From: Planctomyces sp.
Lineage (GTDB): Bacteria; Planctomycetota; Planctomycetia; Planctomycetales; Planctomycetaceae
DNA: 64,000 nt
Reading direction: 5' to 3'
NCBI GenBank assembly: GCA_019636235.1
Contig: JAHBXW010000007.1
Coordinates: 1-64,000 of the forward strand
In this document: positions 10,134 to 18,906 of the stretch, piece by piece
Layout of the letters: every line of letters starts with the position of its first letter
How positions within the stretch are numbered: position 1 is the stretch's first letter
The notes under the pieces: generated by a model
What the model was told of the DNA's origin: nothing
Databases searched by the model: none
Seen by the model: the letters and a program-made list of their open reading frames with translations, nothing else
Position numbers and translations under genes: made by a program

Positions 10134-11891
10134 TCATGGCAGGCCGGCTGACGGCGGCGCCTGCAGCGATTCAAGCGTCGCGCGCAGGATGTCGGCCGCC
10201 GCCGGCGCCGCGACGATTCCGCCGAACGTGCTCGATCCCCGCGTCGGCTCGTCGACCGCCACCAGCACCACCGCCCGCGGCGATGTCGCCGGAGCCCCGC
10301 ACACAAACGACCCGATGTGTCGCGAATGCGAATAGCCGCCCGTCTCCGGGTCCTGCTTCTGAGCGGTTCCCGTCTTTCCAAACACCGAGTAACCAGCCAG
10401 CTTCGCCTTCTGACCCGTCCCGCGCCGCACCACGTCGACCAGCGGTCCCTGAACCAGCCAGCGGGCCGTCTCCTCCGATGCCACCGGACGCGACACCACC
10501 GCCGGGTAAGCCGGCTCCGGGCCGTCGACCTGCAGCAGCACGTGCGGCGACAGCAGGACGCCTCCGTTCGCGAGCGCCGCATGAGCCGCCGCCACCTGCA
10601 ACGGCGTCGCCGCGAGCTCCTGACCCATTGGAATTGAACCGGTCGAATAGCTCGTCCAGCGCTCCAGCGGATGCAGCCGCCCCGGCGATTCCCCCGGCAG
10701 TTCAATTCCCGTGCGACGCCCGAACCCGAACGCTGTCGCCGCCTCATACAGACCGTCATTCGTCAGTCGCTCGCCAATTTTCGCCATGCCGATGTTGCTC
10801 GACTTCACGAGCACGTCGGCCACGGACAGCAGCCCATAGGCGTGGTGGTCGTGCAGCACCCGCCGGCCCATCCGGTACGCGCCGAATCCGCAGTGGAACG
10901 ATTCGTCCCGCGCGATCAGACCCTGGTCGAGCGCGGCCGCCACGATGAACGGCTTGAACGTGGAGCCCGGCTCGAACATCGACGACAGCGCATGGTTCCG
11001 CCAGCCCAGGTCCTCGTCCTTCGCAGACGATCCCTCCGCCTCGGGGGCGATCGGCAACTGCGGCCGCGACGCCATCGCCAACACCTCGCCGGTTCGCGGA
11101 TCAAGCACGACCGCGCACGCCGCCAGCGGACGGCAGTCGTCCATCAGCTCGTCCATCCGCCGCTCGACGTCCGCCTGCAGCACGGAATCGATCGTCAGCC
11201 GGACGTCCCGCCCGTGCACCGGTTCGACCGTTTGCGAGCCATCGACGTCGATCACGAACCCGCGGGCGTCGCGGACGAGCGTGCGGCGTCCATCGCGGCC
11301 GACGAGCCAGCGTTCGAAGGCCTCCTCCGCGCCCCCCCGGCCCACGCCATCGATGTCCCGCCGGCCGAGCACGTGCGACGCGACCGTGCCCTGCGGGTAG
11401 ACCCGTCGGTGCTCCACACGGAAATGCCACGCCGCTGGCGGCAGCTGCAGCGCCGCGACTGATTCCGCCTCATCGGGCGTCAATTGCCGCCGCACCCACA
11501 GGAAGCGTTTGCCGTGCGCGGCAACGATCCGCTCCGCCAGGGCGTCCGCGTCCAGGCCCAGGACGCCCGCCAGCGATTCCGCCACGCGCCGCGGTTCGTC
11601 GATCTCGCTGGGATCCAGCGCCAGGCTGTGCGTGCGGATCGATGTCGCCAGCAGCCGGCGGGCGCGGTCTCGAATGTCGCCCGGACGGGCGGGCAGCGTC
11701 TCGACGAACGTCCGCTGACGCCGGGCCGAACGTTCGGACAGCACGCGGCTGAACCCCTGCACCGCGATCAGCCGCAACGCGATGACAGCCCACACGGCGA
11801 TCAACAGGCATGCCACGACATTGGTCCGCAGGCGCGTCGCGGACGGGCCCGGCTCGCGACTGGACGCGGGGACGTCGACGGGCGCCGTCAT
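10134..11891 (-). CDS. ftsI: Peptidoglycan D,D-transpeptidase FtsI / class B PBP
   Basis: A 585-residue class B penicillin-binding protein that cross-links septal peptidoglycan. One N-terminal membrane anchor covers about residues 24-45. The pedestal domain (RPGDIRDRARRLLA, then the DIDGVGRGGAEEAFERWL linker) is followed by the transpeptidase domain with the SxxK motif GSTFK (Ser about 310, Lys about 313), the SSN motif near 365 and the KTGTAQ motif with Lys about 506. It is the last gene of a minus-strand cluster rsmH - LysM - FtsL-like - ftsI, and its ATG overlaps the stop of the FtsL-like gene by four bases (ATGA). That is the dcw arrangement, so I assign FtsI rather than the elongation PBP2. 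No FtsZ or mur gene is in the window. Confidence 0.92.
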   Translation of the reverse strand: MTAPVDVPASSREPGPSATRLRTNVVACLLIAVWAVIALRLIAVQGFSRVLSERSARRQRTFVETLPARPGDIRDRARRLLATSIRTHSLALDPSEIDEPRRVAESLAGVLGLDADALAERIVAAHGKRFLWVRRQLTPDEAESVAALQLPPAAWHFRVEHRRVYPQGTVASHVLGRRDIDGVGRGGAEEAFERWLVGRDGRRTLVRDARGFVIDVDGSQTVEPVHGRDVRLTIDSVLQADVERRMDELMDDCRPLAACAVVLDPRTGEVLAMASRPQLPIAPEAEGSSAKDEDLGWRNHALSSMFEPGSTFKPFIVAAALDQGLIARDESFHCGFGAYRMGRRVLHDHHAYGLLSVADVLVKSSNIGMAKIGERLTNDGLYEAATAFGFGRRTGIELPGESPGRLHPLERWTSYSTGSIPMGQELAATPLQVAAAHAALANGGVLLSPHVLLQVDGPEPAYPAVVSRPVASEETARWLVQGPLVDVVRRGTGQKAKLAGYSVFGKTGTAQKQDPETGGYSHSRHIGSFVCGAPATSPRAVVLVAVDEPTRGSSTFGGIVAAPAAADILRATLESLQAPPSAGLP

Positions 11892-12172
11892 GGCGCGATC
11901 GCGGCCGGACCGGCCGCCTCCTCCCGGAATGCGGCCCGCAGCCTCTGGGGCGTCTGCCGTTCCTCGAGTTCGAACCGCAGCCGCGCCGCCCGCGCCTCCA
12001 GCTGGTCCGCGCGGAACGTATCGAGGCTGATCCGCCGCCGGAGCGCCAGTTCGCGGTTGTCGATGGCGACGCCGACCAGCGAGATCGCGACCAGCAGGCC
12101 GATCGCCGCGACGAATCGGGCGACGTGCGCGGCGGGCGGGGCAGGACGGTCGAAGTCGGACGGTTCCGACAT
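11888..12172 (-). CDS. FtsL-like single-pass membrane protein
   Basis: A 94-residue bitopic protein. A short polar N terminus (MSEPSDFDRPAPP) precedes one membrane segment (VARFVAAIGLLVAISLVGVA, about residues 16-36) and a periplasmic helix rich in Arg, Leu and Glu that looks coiled coil. Size, topology and position between rsmH and ftsI are those of FtsL, which binds FtsB and FtsQ at the division site. FtsL sequences diverge too much to prove this by eye. The ATG at 12172 is preferred over an open extension of 32 codons rich in Pro, Arg and Cys. Translation is probably coupled to ftsI through the ATGA overlap. Confidence 0.7.
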   Translation of the reverse strand: MSEPSDFDRPAPPAAHVARFVAAIGLLVAISLVGVAIDNRELALRRRISLDTFRADQLEARAARLRFELEERQTPQRLRAAFREEAAGPAAIAP

Positions 12173-12268
12173 TGACGGATCTCCGGCGCGGGAAAGCCGC
12201 CGCGATCGTGCCGACGGCGCCGGGTCAGGCGCGCACCGGAGGCCGACGGGCGGCCCGCATCGGAGCAA

Positions 12269-13933
12269 CTATCGGTCAGTCGAGATCGCCGCCGCCTGTT
12301 GAATCTCGCTGGCGTCCGCCGGCATCCGGAGAATCATGCCCGGTTTCAGCGCATCCGGACTCGTCAACTGCTGCTCGTTCAGCTTATGGATTTCCGTCCA
12401 GCGGGCGGTGCGGCCCAGATGCCGCTGCGCAATGCCGCTGAGCGTGTCCGTTTCGCCCACGCGGTACAGGACGGTTCCGTCGCCGCGCACCACGAGTCCG
12501 GCCGGCAGGACCTTCGCCGGGGCCGCGGCGCCCGCCGCCCGCAACTGTTTCGCGTAGAGCGTTTCCAGCGTCCTCGCCGAAGGCACCAGCACCTTCATTC
12601 CCGGCTTCAGCCGCTTGGGATCGGGAACCCGCTTGCGGTTGTGTTCGGCCAGCGCGCTGAAGTACCGGCCCGATTCGAAATGCTGGCGGGAGATGACCCA
12701 GTAGTTCTCGCCCGGCTGGACGATGTGCACGCGTTCGTCGTCAGCCCCCGGGGCAGCTCCGGCTCCCGGGGCCGCGCCGCCGTCGAGTTGATCTTCATCG
12801 AACGGCTCGAAGGCGGGCGTGAGTTCATGGGGGTCGTCCGCCTGGAATCCGCGCGGCTCAAACGGCGCGATGTCGACGGGCGCGGGAACGGCGCGGGCGG
12901 GCGGCTCATCTTCAAACGACCAGTCGGTTTCCATGTCGAGGGCATCATCGGCGGGCGCCGCGGGGGAGGTCTCGCCGGCGTCACGCGGAGGGGACGTCAG
13001 TTCCGACTCGTCCTCCAGAAGTTCTTCGTCGAACCCGGCGAAGCGAGCGTCGCTTGCGGCGCGCGAAGGCGACTGCAATCCCGCGGAATCCTCTTCGTCG
13101 GCGTCGAGCGGATTGAACCCCGCCGTCCGCAGCGGAGCCGGTTCATCGACGTCATCGTCCCAGCCGGTGAGTTCAATCGGCTCCGCCTGCTGCGGGGCCT
13201 GCGAGGTTGAGTCGCCGGCCGTGCTGGCGTCAGCAGCGCTGGCCGCCGGGGCCGCCTGCAGGTCCTCATCATCAATGTCCGCAGACGCGGCGACGGCCGC
13301 TCTGGTCCCCCGCCAGGCGAACTGTGCGTCGTCATCGTCGTCCGACCCGGACTCGGATGGAACGAGCGCGGATGCGGCGGCTGTCGCGGACTGGCTGGGC
13401 GGCGCGGACGGAGTCGCTGGCGTCGCGCGGCGGTTCTCGGCGAAGGGATTCGACTCGGTGAAAGACTGCGGCTCGTCCGTGGCGTCCTCGTCCTCGTCCT
13501 CGTCAAAGCTCAGCGGAGTTGCGGTGGACGCCGAGCGCGTCAGCCCGGACGCGGCTGCGGGGGCGGCCGCGGGGGACGAGAACGGATCGTCGTCGCCGAG
13601 GCCATCGGCGTCGTCGAGGGTGAACTCGTTCAGGTCGTCGTCAAGCGTCTGCGACGCGGACTCGCCGGCGACGACGGCGGGAGACGTGTGAAAGTGCTTG
13701 AACGCGCCCCACGCGGCGATGCCGATGAGGCCCGTCACGGCCAGCGCGCCGGCCCGCGTCCGCCAGCGGCGGGGTTCCGGCGGCCCCGGCAGCCACTCCG
13801 CCAGGTCGATCCGCGGCGCTACTCCGCCGGCGGCCTGCGGACCGCGGCCCGCAGCCGGGCCGACCGCGAACGCGGATTCAATCTCTCCTCGACTGGCGCG
13901 GCTGTCACCGGCTTCTTCGTGAGCGGTTCCCAT
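12269..13933 (-). CDS. Membrane-anchored LysM protein with long acidic linker
   Basis: A 554-residue protein in the division cluster. After about 60 cytoplasmic residues there is one membrane segment (GALAVTGLIGIAAWGAF, about 62-78). Residues 90-420 are a long Asp/Glu/Ala/Ser/Pro-rich and probably disordered linker. The C-terminal 140 residues hold two LysM modules: HIVQPGENYWVISRQHF and YRVGETDTLSGIAQRHLG, each followed by the L-x-P-G-M-x-L turn. LysM binds the N-acetylglucosamine backbone of peptidoglycan, so the protein may tether the envelope to the wall. The only visible ATG (13933) lies inside rsmH, giving a 115-base overlap; no alternative start follows before the membrane segment. Frame and domain order are clear, the role is inferred. 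Confidence 0.8.
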   Translation of the reverse strand: MGTAHEEAGDSRASRGEIESAFAVGPAAGRGPQAAGGVAPRIDLAEWLPGPPEPRRWRTRAGALAVTGLIGIAAWGAFKHFHTSPAVVAGESASQTLDDDLNEFTLDDADGLGDDDPFSSPAAAPAAASGLTRSASTATPLSFDEDEDEDATDEPQSFTESNPFAENRRATPATPSAPPSQSATAAASALVPSESGSDDDDDAQFAWRGTRAAVAASADIDDEDLQAAPAASAADASTAGDSTSQAPQQAEPIELTGWDDDVDEPAPLRTAGFNPLDADEEDSAGLQSPSRAASDARFAGFDEELLEDESELTSPPRDAGETSPAAPADDALDMETDWSFEDEPPARAVPAPVDIAPFEPRGFQADDPHELTPAFEPFDEDQLDGGAAPGAGAAPGADDERVHIVQPGENYWVISRQHFESGRYFSALAEHNRKRVPDPKRLKPGMKVLVPSARTLETLYAKQLRAAGAAAPAKVLPAGLVVRGDGTVLYRVGETDTLSGIAQRHLGRTARWTEIHKLNEQQLTSPDALKPGMILRMPADASEIQQAAAISTDR

Positions 13934-14751
13934 CGCGAGGTCTCCCGAAAGGCATCCTTGACGAGTCGGTCTTCCAGTGAATGAAACGAAATCACCACGA
14001 GGCGGCCGCCCGCGGCAATCCGCGCCGGGGCGACGTCCTGCAGCAGCCGTTCGAGCTGCGCCAGTTCCTCGTTGACGGCAATCCGCAGCGCCTGAAACAC
14101 GCGGGTCGCGGGGTGAGTGGCGTCCCGCCGGCGGCCGGCGATGCGCAGAACGAGTTCCGCCAGTCGCCCCGCGGTGGCGACGGGTTCGCGGCGGCGCTCG
14201 GCGACGATGATGTGTGCAATCCGCTGCGCGTGGGGCTCTTCCCCGTAGTCCCGGAAAATCCGGGCGAGCGTGTCGGCGTCCGCCGTCGCCAGAAGTTCAC
14301 TGGCTGGCCGGCCCCGGGACACGTCGAACCGCAGGTCGAGCGGCCCGCCCGTCTGGAATCCGAATCCGCGGGCCCGGTCGGCGAGCTGGTCGGACGACAG
14401 CCCCAGGTCGACAACGATTCGATCGACCCGATCAATCGAGAGCGCGTCGAGGATGGCTGGAAGTTCGGCATAGCTGGCGTGCCTGAGGAGCACGTCCTCC
14501 GCCGGACCGAGCGCGGAGTCGGCCAGGCGAAGCATCATGGGATCGCGATCGAGGCCGATCAGGCGTCCGCCGGGACGGACGGCCTCAATGATGTGTCGAC
14601 TGTGCCCGCCGGCGCCGACGGTCCCGTCCACGACGGTCAGGCCGGGACGGAGGTCGAGCGCGGCGAGGGTTTCGCGGAGCAGAACGGGGATGTGGACCGC
14701 CCGCGCAGGGGGCGACGGAGTCGAGCCCGGCTCGGACGGAATCTCGGACAT
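13819..14751 (-). CDS. rsmH: 16S rRNA (cytosine(1402)-N4)-methyltransferase RsmH
   Basis: A 310-residue SAM-dependent methyltransferase (MraW/RsmH) that modifies C1402 of 16S rRNA. The family start [13 protein letters not shown] is followed by the SAM motif [13 protein letters not shown] near residue 40, GLDRDPMML, the DLGLSSDQL block, and the C-terminal [21 protein letters not shown] signature. The ATG at 14751 gives the standard length; the frame is open far upstream but the extension is unrelated. As in dcw clusters it precedes division genes on the same strand, here without mraZ. The region 14752-14940 separates it from the divergent dtd gene and must hold both promoters. Confidence 0.95.
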   Translation of the reverse strand: MSEIPSEPGSTPSPPARAVHIPVLLRETLAALDLRPGLTVVDGTVGAGGHSRHIIEAVRPGGRLIGLDRDPMMLRLADSALGPAEDVLLRHASYAELPAILDALSIDRVDRIVVDLGLSSDQLADRARGFGFQTGGPLDLRFDVSRGRPASELLATADADTLARIFRDYGEEPHAQRIAHIIVAERRREPVATAGRLAELVLRIAGRRRDATHPATRVFQALRIAVNEELAQLERLLQDVAPARIAAGGRLVVISFHSLEDRLVKDAFRETSRWEPLTKKPVTAAPVEERLNPRSRSARLRAAVRRPPAE

Positions 14752-14940
14752 GATGCCGCGACTTGTACGACGGATCGGCCTGTGGCGCGAAGACCAAGTT
14801 GTCGTTCCCGGCGCGCTGACCGGAGCGTTTTCCGGTGCGGGCGGCGAGGCAGCCCGGTTGACAAGCGACCGGCCAGCGGAGACGAATCGGGTTCCCTGCC
14901 GCGCGTCGGCGCGACGATCTCTCAGTCCAGGTCTGGTTCC

Positions 14941-15390
14941 ATGCGTGCTGTCGTTCAACGGGTGTCGTCCGCCAGCGTCGTCGTCGCGGGCGAGACGACG
15001 GGGCAGATCGGCCGCGGGTTTCTGGTGCTGCTGGGGATCGGCGTCGGCGACTCCGAAGCGGACGCCGTCGCGCTGGCGCAAAAGATCGTCGGGCTGCGGG
15101 TGTTTGACGACTCGGACGGGAAGATGAACCTGTCGCTGGCGGACGTGGGGGGCGCGGTGCTGGCGGTCAGCCAGTTCACGTTGTTTGGGGACTGCCGGAA
15201 GGGTCGCCGGCCGAGCTTCGTGGAGGCGGCGCGTCCGGAGCAGGCGGAGCCGTTGTACCGGACGTTTGTCGCGGAGCTGCGGGGGCAGGGCCTGCGCGTG
15301 GAGACGGGCGTGTTCCAGGCGCACATGGACGTGTCGCTGGTGAACGACGGACCGGTGACGCTGCTGCTGGACAGTCGGCGGGCGTTCTGA
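14941..15390 (+). CDS. dtd: D-aminoacyl-tRNA deacylase
   Basis: A 149-residue proofreading enzyme that removes D-amino acids (and Gly) from mischarged tRNA. The start [15 protein letters not shown] matches the family exactly, and both signature motifs are present: [17 protein letters not shown] (about residues 78-94) and NDGPVT near residue 137, which carries the cross-subunit Gly-Pro motif as G-P. Length is standard. It is transcribed divergently from rsmH and is followed 236 bp later by recJ on the same strand; a palindromic repeat at 15410-15430 lies between them. Confidence 0.96.
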   Translation: MRAVVQRVSSASVVVAGETTGQIGRGFLVLLGIGVGDSEADAVALAQKIVGLRVFDDSDGKMNLSLADVGGAVLAVSQFTLFGDCRKGRRPSFVEAARPEQAEPLYRTFVAELRGQGLRVETGVFQAHMDVSLVNDGPVTLLLDSRRAF

Positions 15391-15409
15391 TGACGTCAGG
15401 CCGCGAAGC

Positions 15410-15430
15410 CCGAGGGGATGAACCCCTCGG
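15410..15430. repeat. Palindromic interspersed repeat, copy A
   Basis: A 21-base dyad, ccgagggg-atgaa-cccctcgg, with eight-base arms, directly followed by ctcatg. Two near copies with the same arms and the same tgatcccctcg centre occur at 42116-42146 and 42214-42240. It sits 20 bases after the dtd stop and could also act as an RNA hairpin, but has no T-run. Confidence 0.7.
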
Positions 15431-15626
15431 CTCATGCGCGCAAATGCACCCAGCCGCCAGCCGTGGGGGTTGCATCGTCCGCCACCGGCCGTCTCGGCAA
15501 CCCCGCGGCGAATGCTGATTTGACGCGTGCGGTCCCTGGGTCGACAATCGCCCGCTGCAGTCACGGGTCATTACAGGCATTCCCCGGCCATCCGCCGCCG
15601 GATCAGCCAAGGAGCGACGAAACCGC

Positions 15627-17399
15627 ATGCCGCGAAACTGGAGGTTCGCCCTGCACGATCGGGGACTCGTCGCAAGACTCGCCAGCGATCTCAATTGCTC
15701 GCCGCTCCTGGCGCAGGTCCTCGCGGCCCGCGGATTGAAGTCCCGCGAAGCCGCCAACATCTTCCTCCAGGCCCGACTCGCCGATCTCCATGATCCCAAC
15801 CTGCTGCCCGGCATCGCCGAGGCCGCCGATCGCGTCGTCGCCGCGCTCCGGGACGGCCGCCGGATCACGATCTACGGCGACTACGATGTCGATGGCATGA
15901 CGGCCACCTCCATTCTGTGGCGCTGCCTCAAACTCGCCGGAGGGACCGTCGATTACTACATCCCCTGCCGGCTCGAGGAGGGTTACGGGCTCAATTCCGA
16001 CGCCGTCCGCAAGCTCGCCGAGGAGGATCCTGGCCGGCTGCTGGTGACGGTCGATTGCGGCTGCTGCAGCGTGCGGGAGGCGGAGGTCGCGCGCGAGTTG
16101 GGCCTGGAGCTGATCATCACCGATCACCATACGCTGGCTGACGAATTGCCGGCCGCGGCCTGCGTCGTGCATCCCCGCCTGCCCGGCAGCGAGTATCCGT
16201 TCCAGGACCTGTGCGGCGCGGGCGTCGCCTTCAAGCTCGCCTGGGCGATCTGCCAGCGGCTGGGGGAAAACGGCCGCGCGACGCCGCGGCTGCGCGAGTT
16301 CCTGATGTCGGCCGTCGGGCTGGCCGCTCTGGGCACGGTGGCGGACGTCGTGCCGCTGGTCGGCGAGAATCGGGTGCTCGTGCGGTACGGACTGGATGCC
16401 GTGTTGCAGCGGCCGTTCCTGGGGATGGCGGCACTGCTGGCCGTGTGTGGTCTGCAGGACCGCAAGCAGTTGACGGCGGAGGACATTGGCTTCGCCATCG
16501 GCCCGCGGCTGAACGCGGCCGGACGGCTCGGGCAGGCCCGACTGGCTGTTGAACTCCTGACGACCGAAGACCGGGCCCGCGCGGGACAGCTCGCGACGTA
16601 CATCGACCAGCTCAACAAGGACCGCCAATCCGTCGAACGGAAGATGTACAAGCAGGCCCGGGAACTCGTGGGCCGCAATGAGGGCTGGCTGGATCGCCCC
16701 GTGCTCGTGCTGCCCAGTTCCGAGTGGCACCCGGGCGTGATGGGCATCGTGGCGAGCCGGATCGCGGAGCAGTACGAACGACCGACGATCCTGATCGCCG
16801 TCAACGAGGCGGATGGCGTCGGGCAGGGCTCGGGCCGGTCGTTCAACGGGTTCGACCTGCATGGAGCGCTTTCCCGCTGCGCTCCGCTGCTGCTGGGCTT
16901 TGGCGGACACCGCTACGCCGCGGGACTGCGCATTGCGGCCGACCAGATCGACGCGTTCCGCGAAGCGCTCGCGGAGGCGGCGTGCGATCCGTCGGACGAG
17001 CCGCTCGACGAACCCCACCTGGCGATCGACGCCGAGGTGTCGCTGGCCGACCTCACCCCCCGGGCCGTCCGCGAGCTGGACTCGCTCGGTCCGTTTGGAA
17101 GCGAACACCGCCGTCCGCTGTTCGCGACGACCGGCGTCGAACTGCTCGAACCACCGAGCCGCATGGGCAACGGCGAACGGCACCTGTCGCTGAAGGTGCG
17201 CCAGGGATCGAAGGTGCTCCGCGCCGTCGCCTTTGGCCGCGCGGAGTGGGCCGAGGACCTCGCCGCCCAGCAGGGGGGGCTGGCGCTGTGCTTCGCTCCC
17301 CAGCTCAACCACTACCGGGGCTTTGAGTCGGTCGAGATGCACCTGGTGGACTGGCGGCCCGCGGCCGCCCTGGCCGCCTCTGCCCCCGCGGTGAGCTGA
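15627..17399 (+). CDS. recJ: Single-stranded-DNA-specific exonuclease RecJ
   Basis: A 590-residue 5'-3' ssDNA exonuclease of the DHH phosphoesterase family, acting in recombination and mismatch repair. Motif [14 protein letters not shown] is near residue 83, the DHH motif ITDHHTLAD near 165, the hydrophobic RLNAAGRLG block near 295, and the DHHA1 nucleic-acid motif FGGHRYAAG near 425, followed by the C-terminal OB-like domain. An AAGGAG ribosome site at 15609-15614 supports the ATG at 15627. A variant VDCGCCS replaces the common VDCGTTS/VDNGxxS before the DHH motif. Confidence 0.96.
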   Translation: MPRNWRFALHDRGLVARLASDLNCSPLLAQVLAARGLKSREAANIFLQARLADLHDPNLLPGIAEAADRVVAALRDGRRITIYGDYDVDGMTATSILWRCLKLAGGTVDYYIPCRLEEGYGLNSDAVRKLAEEDPGRLLVTVDCGCCSVREAEVARELGLELIITDHHTLADELPAAACVVHPRLPGSEYPFQDLCGAGVAFKLAWAICQRLGENGRATPRLREFLMSAVGLAALGTVADVVPLVGENRVLVRYGLDAVLQRPFLGMAALLAVCGLQDRKQLTAEDIGFAIGPRLNAAGRLGQARLAVELLTTEDRARAGQLATYIDQLNKDRQSVERKMYKQARELVGRNEGWLDRPVLVLPSSEWHPGVMGIVASRIAEQYERPTILIAVNEADGVGQGSGRSFNGFDLHGALSRCAPLLLGFGGHRYAAGLRIAADQIDAFREALAEAACDPSDEPLDEPHLAIDAEVSLADLTPRAVRELDSLGPFGSEHRRPLFATTGVELLEPPSRMGNGERHLSLKVRQGSKVLRAVAFGRAEWAEDLAAQQGGLALCFAPQLNHYRGFESVEMHLVDWRPAAALAASAPAVS

Positions 17400-17429
17400 C
17401 GACTGGCGACCGACGGCTGCGGGCGACCG

Positions 17430-17846
17430 TCACACGGAAGGCCGCGTCGGTGCGGCGCGTCCCCGGACCGGATCGGACGGCATCGCCCCGGCGGACAAAC
17501 CGGCTCTATGGACGCCGCCGGCCAGTCGCACCGACCCGGCTCCGCCAGCGACGATCCCCATCCGACTCGAGCGGCCGATCCAAGCCCCCCAGCGGCTGCG
17601 GCACCAGTGCGCGAGCGCCGCGATCGGGCCGTGCCCCGTCGCCGACGTACGCCGCTTGAACAGCCGACGATAAACGGATCGATACGCCGTCCGCCGATCG
17701 CTCAGCTTTAACCTCAGCAGCACGTCCACCGGCGACGCTCGTTCCCGCTGCTCGGACTGACGACAGGCGTCCTCCAGCCGTTGCACCGAGGCGCGGCAGC
17801 AGGCCGTCCGAAACCTCAGCGTCCATCGACACAGGGCCGCGAACAT
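17430..17846 (-). CDS. Hypothetical basic protein, 138 aa
   Basis: Not recognised. The ORF is preceded by a strong purine-rich ribosome site on the minus strand (an AGGAGGGAGG stretch at about 17854-17866). Its first 75 residues are helical and very basic (for example VQRLEDACRQSEQRERA and RRTAYRSVYRRLFKRR); the last 60 are Gly/Arg/Ser-rich and less convincing. Codon third positions in the first half are GC-rich as in real genes here. It converges on recJ with 30 bases between the stops. The 3' half could be spurious if a frameshift is present; the overlapping minus frame at 17506-17883 is the alternative reading. Confidence 0.5.
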   Translation of the reverse strand: MFAALCRWTLRFRTACCRASVQRLEDACRQSEQRERASPVDVLLRLKLSDRRTAYRSVYRRLFKRRTSATGHGPIAALAHWCRSRWGAWIGRSSRMGIVAGGAGSVRLAGGVHRAGLSAGAMPSDPVRGRAAPTRPSV

Positions 17847-17909
17847 TCCGGGTTCCTCCCTCCTGAAATCTCTCGCGAAGCACCCGCGCGGCTCATACGC
17901 TGGCGCACG

Positions 17910-18653
17910 TCAGTCGGCGGAGGCGTGGGAGTCCGCGGCGCTCGCGCCGCGGAACCGCCTTCGTCGCAACAGCACCGCGCCCGACGCCGATCCCATCGCC
18001 AGAAGCAGCAGTGTGCCGGGCTCCGGGTTCGTCGCCGTCACGGCGGGGGTCTCCAGCCCCCCTGGGCCTTCCGACGTCGGCGGCGGCGACTGCGAGTCCT
18101 TCACCAGCCGGCAGAGTTCTGACTCCACCAGCGGCAAGGGGACGGGCGGCGCATCGGTTCCGGTCGTCGGAGGTTCGAGCACTGCATGCGGCGGGCCGAC
18201 GACGGCTGGCGACGGCTCGTTCACGACAGGAAACACAACCGGACCCGGATCGGCCGGATTCAGGACGTCCGCCACTGGCAGAGTCCCGCTGATGAGTTCC
18301 AACAACTCGTCAGAAATCGTTCCCGGGCCGCTGTGTTCGGCGAGATCGTCGACAAGCTCCCTGGCAACGAGATCGTGAATGTCTGGCGTCGGCGTCGTCG
18401 CAGCGGCCGGTCCCGAAGGTCCCTGCGGCGCGGGATGGATCAGAGCCTGCGGCGCCAGCGGATTGGCCGCGACGGTCGTTGTGTGCCGCGCTCGGCGGCG
18501 TTTGCTCTTGTCGCAGCCGGCGCCGCCCATCGCGATCAGCGCGACCAGCAACAGCCAGGACACGGCACCCGACCGTTGCCCGCCGAAAGCCAGCTGAGTG
18601 ATTTCGCGCGGATCAGAACGCAACGTCCAGACACAACGACGACCGGCCTTCAT
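17910..18653 (-). CDS. PEP-CTERM-like protein with lipoprotein-like N terminus
   Basis: A 247-residue exported protein. Residues about 26-46 are hydrophobic (SWLLLVALIAMGGAGC) and end in a Cys that could be a lipobox, followed by a basic KSKRRRAR patch. The middle is Pro/Ala/Thr-rich and of low complexity. The C terminus is a sorting-signal-like tripartite tail: NPEPGT, a hydrophobic LLLLAMGSASGAVLL helix, then RRRRFRG. PEP-CTERM tails are recognised by exosortase; no exosortase gene is in the window. The ATG at 18653 is chosen because it sits just before the signal segment; the frame is open 28 codons further. Function unknown. Confidence 0.65.
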   Translation of the reverse strand: MKAGRRCVWTLRSDPREITQLAFGGQRSGAVSWLLLVALIAMGGAGCDKSKRRRARHTTTVAANPLAPQALIHPAPQGPSGPAAATTPTPDIHDLVARELVDDLAEHSGPGTISDELLELISGTLPVADVLNPADPGPVVFPVVNEPSPAVVGPPHAVLEPPTTGTDAPPVPLPLVESELCRLVKDSQSPPPTSEGPGGLETPAVTATNPEPGTLLLLAMGSASGAVLLRRRRFRGASAADSHASAD

Positions 18654-18906
18654 TGACGCCCACACTTTCCCGACACAATCCCCGTGATGACCCGCACAGC
18701 CTGTCGCATTCGTCGTTCCGACAAATCCGCGAATCACAGTTCAGCGAATCTGGCGGGACTGGCGAGAGAGTGGCATTAGCGTGCGATCGTCCGCCGCGCA
18801 GCATGGTCGGCCATCGAACAGACTCTTGGTCGATGGCCGATCACGGCCGCGGCTTCACGGAGATACTGAGACCGATCCATGAGCGGGCCCGGGCAGCGCT
18901 CGAAAA

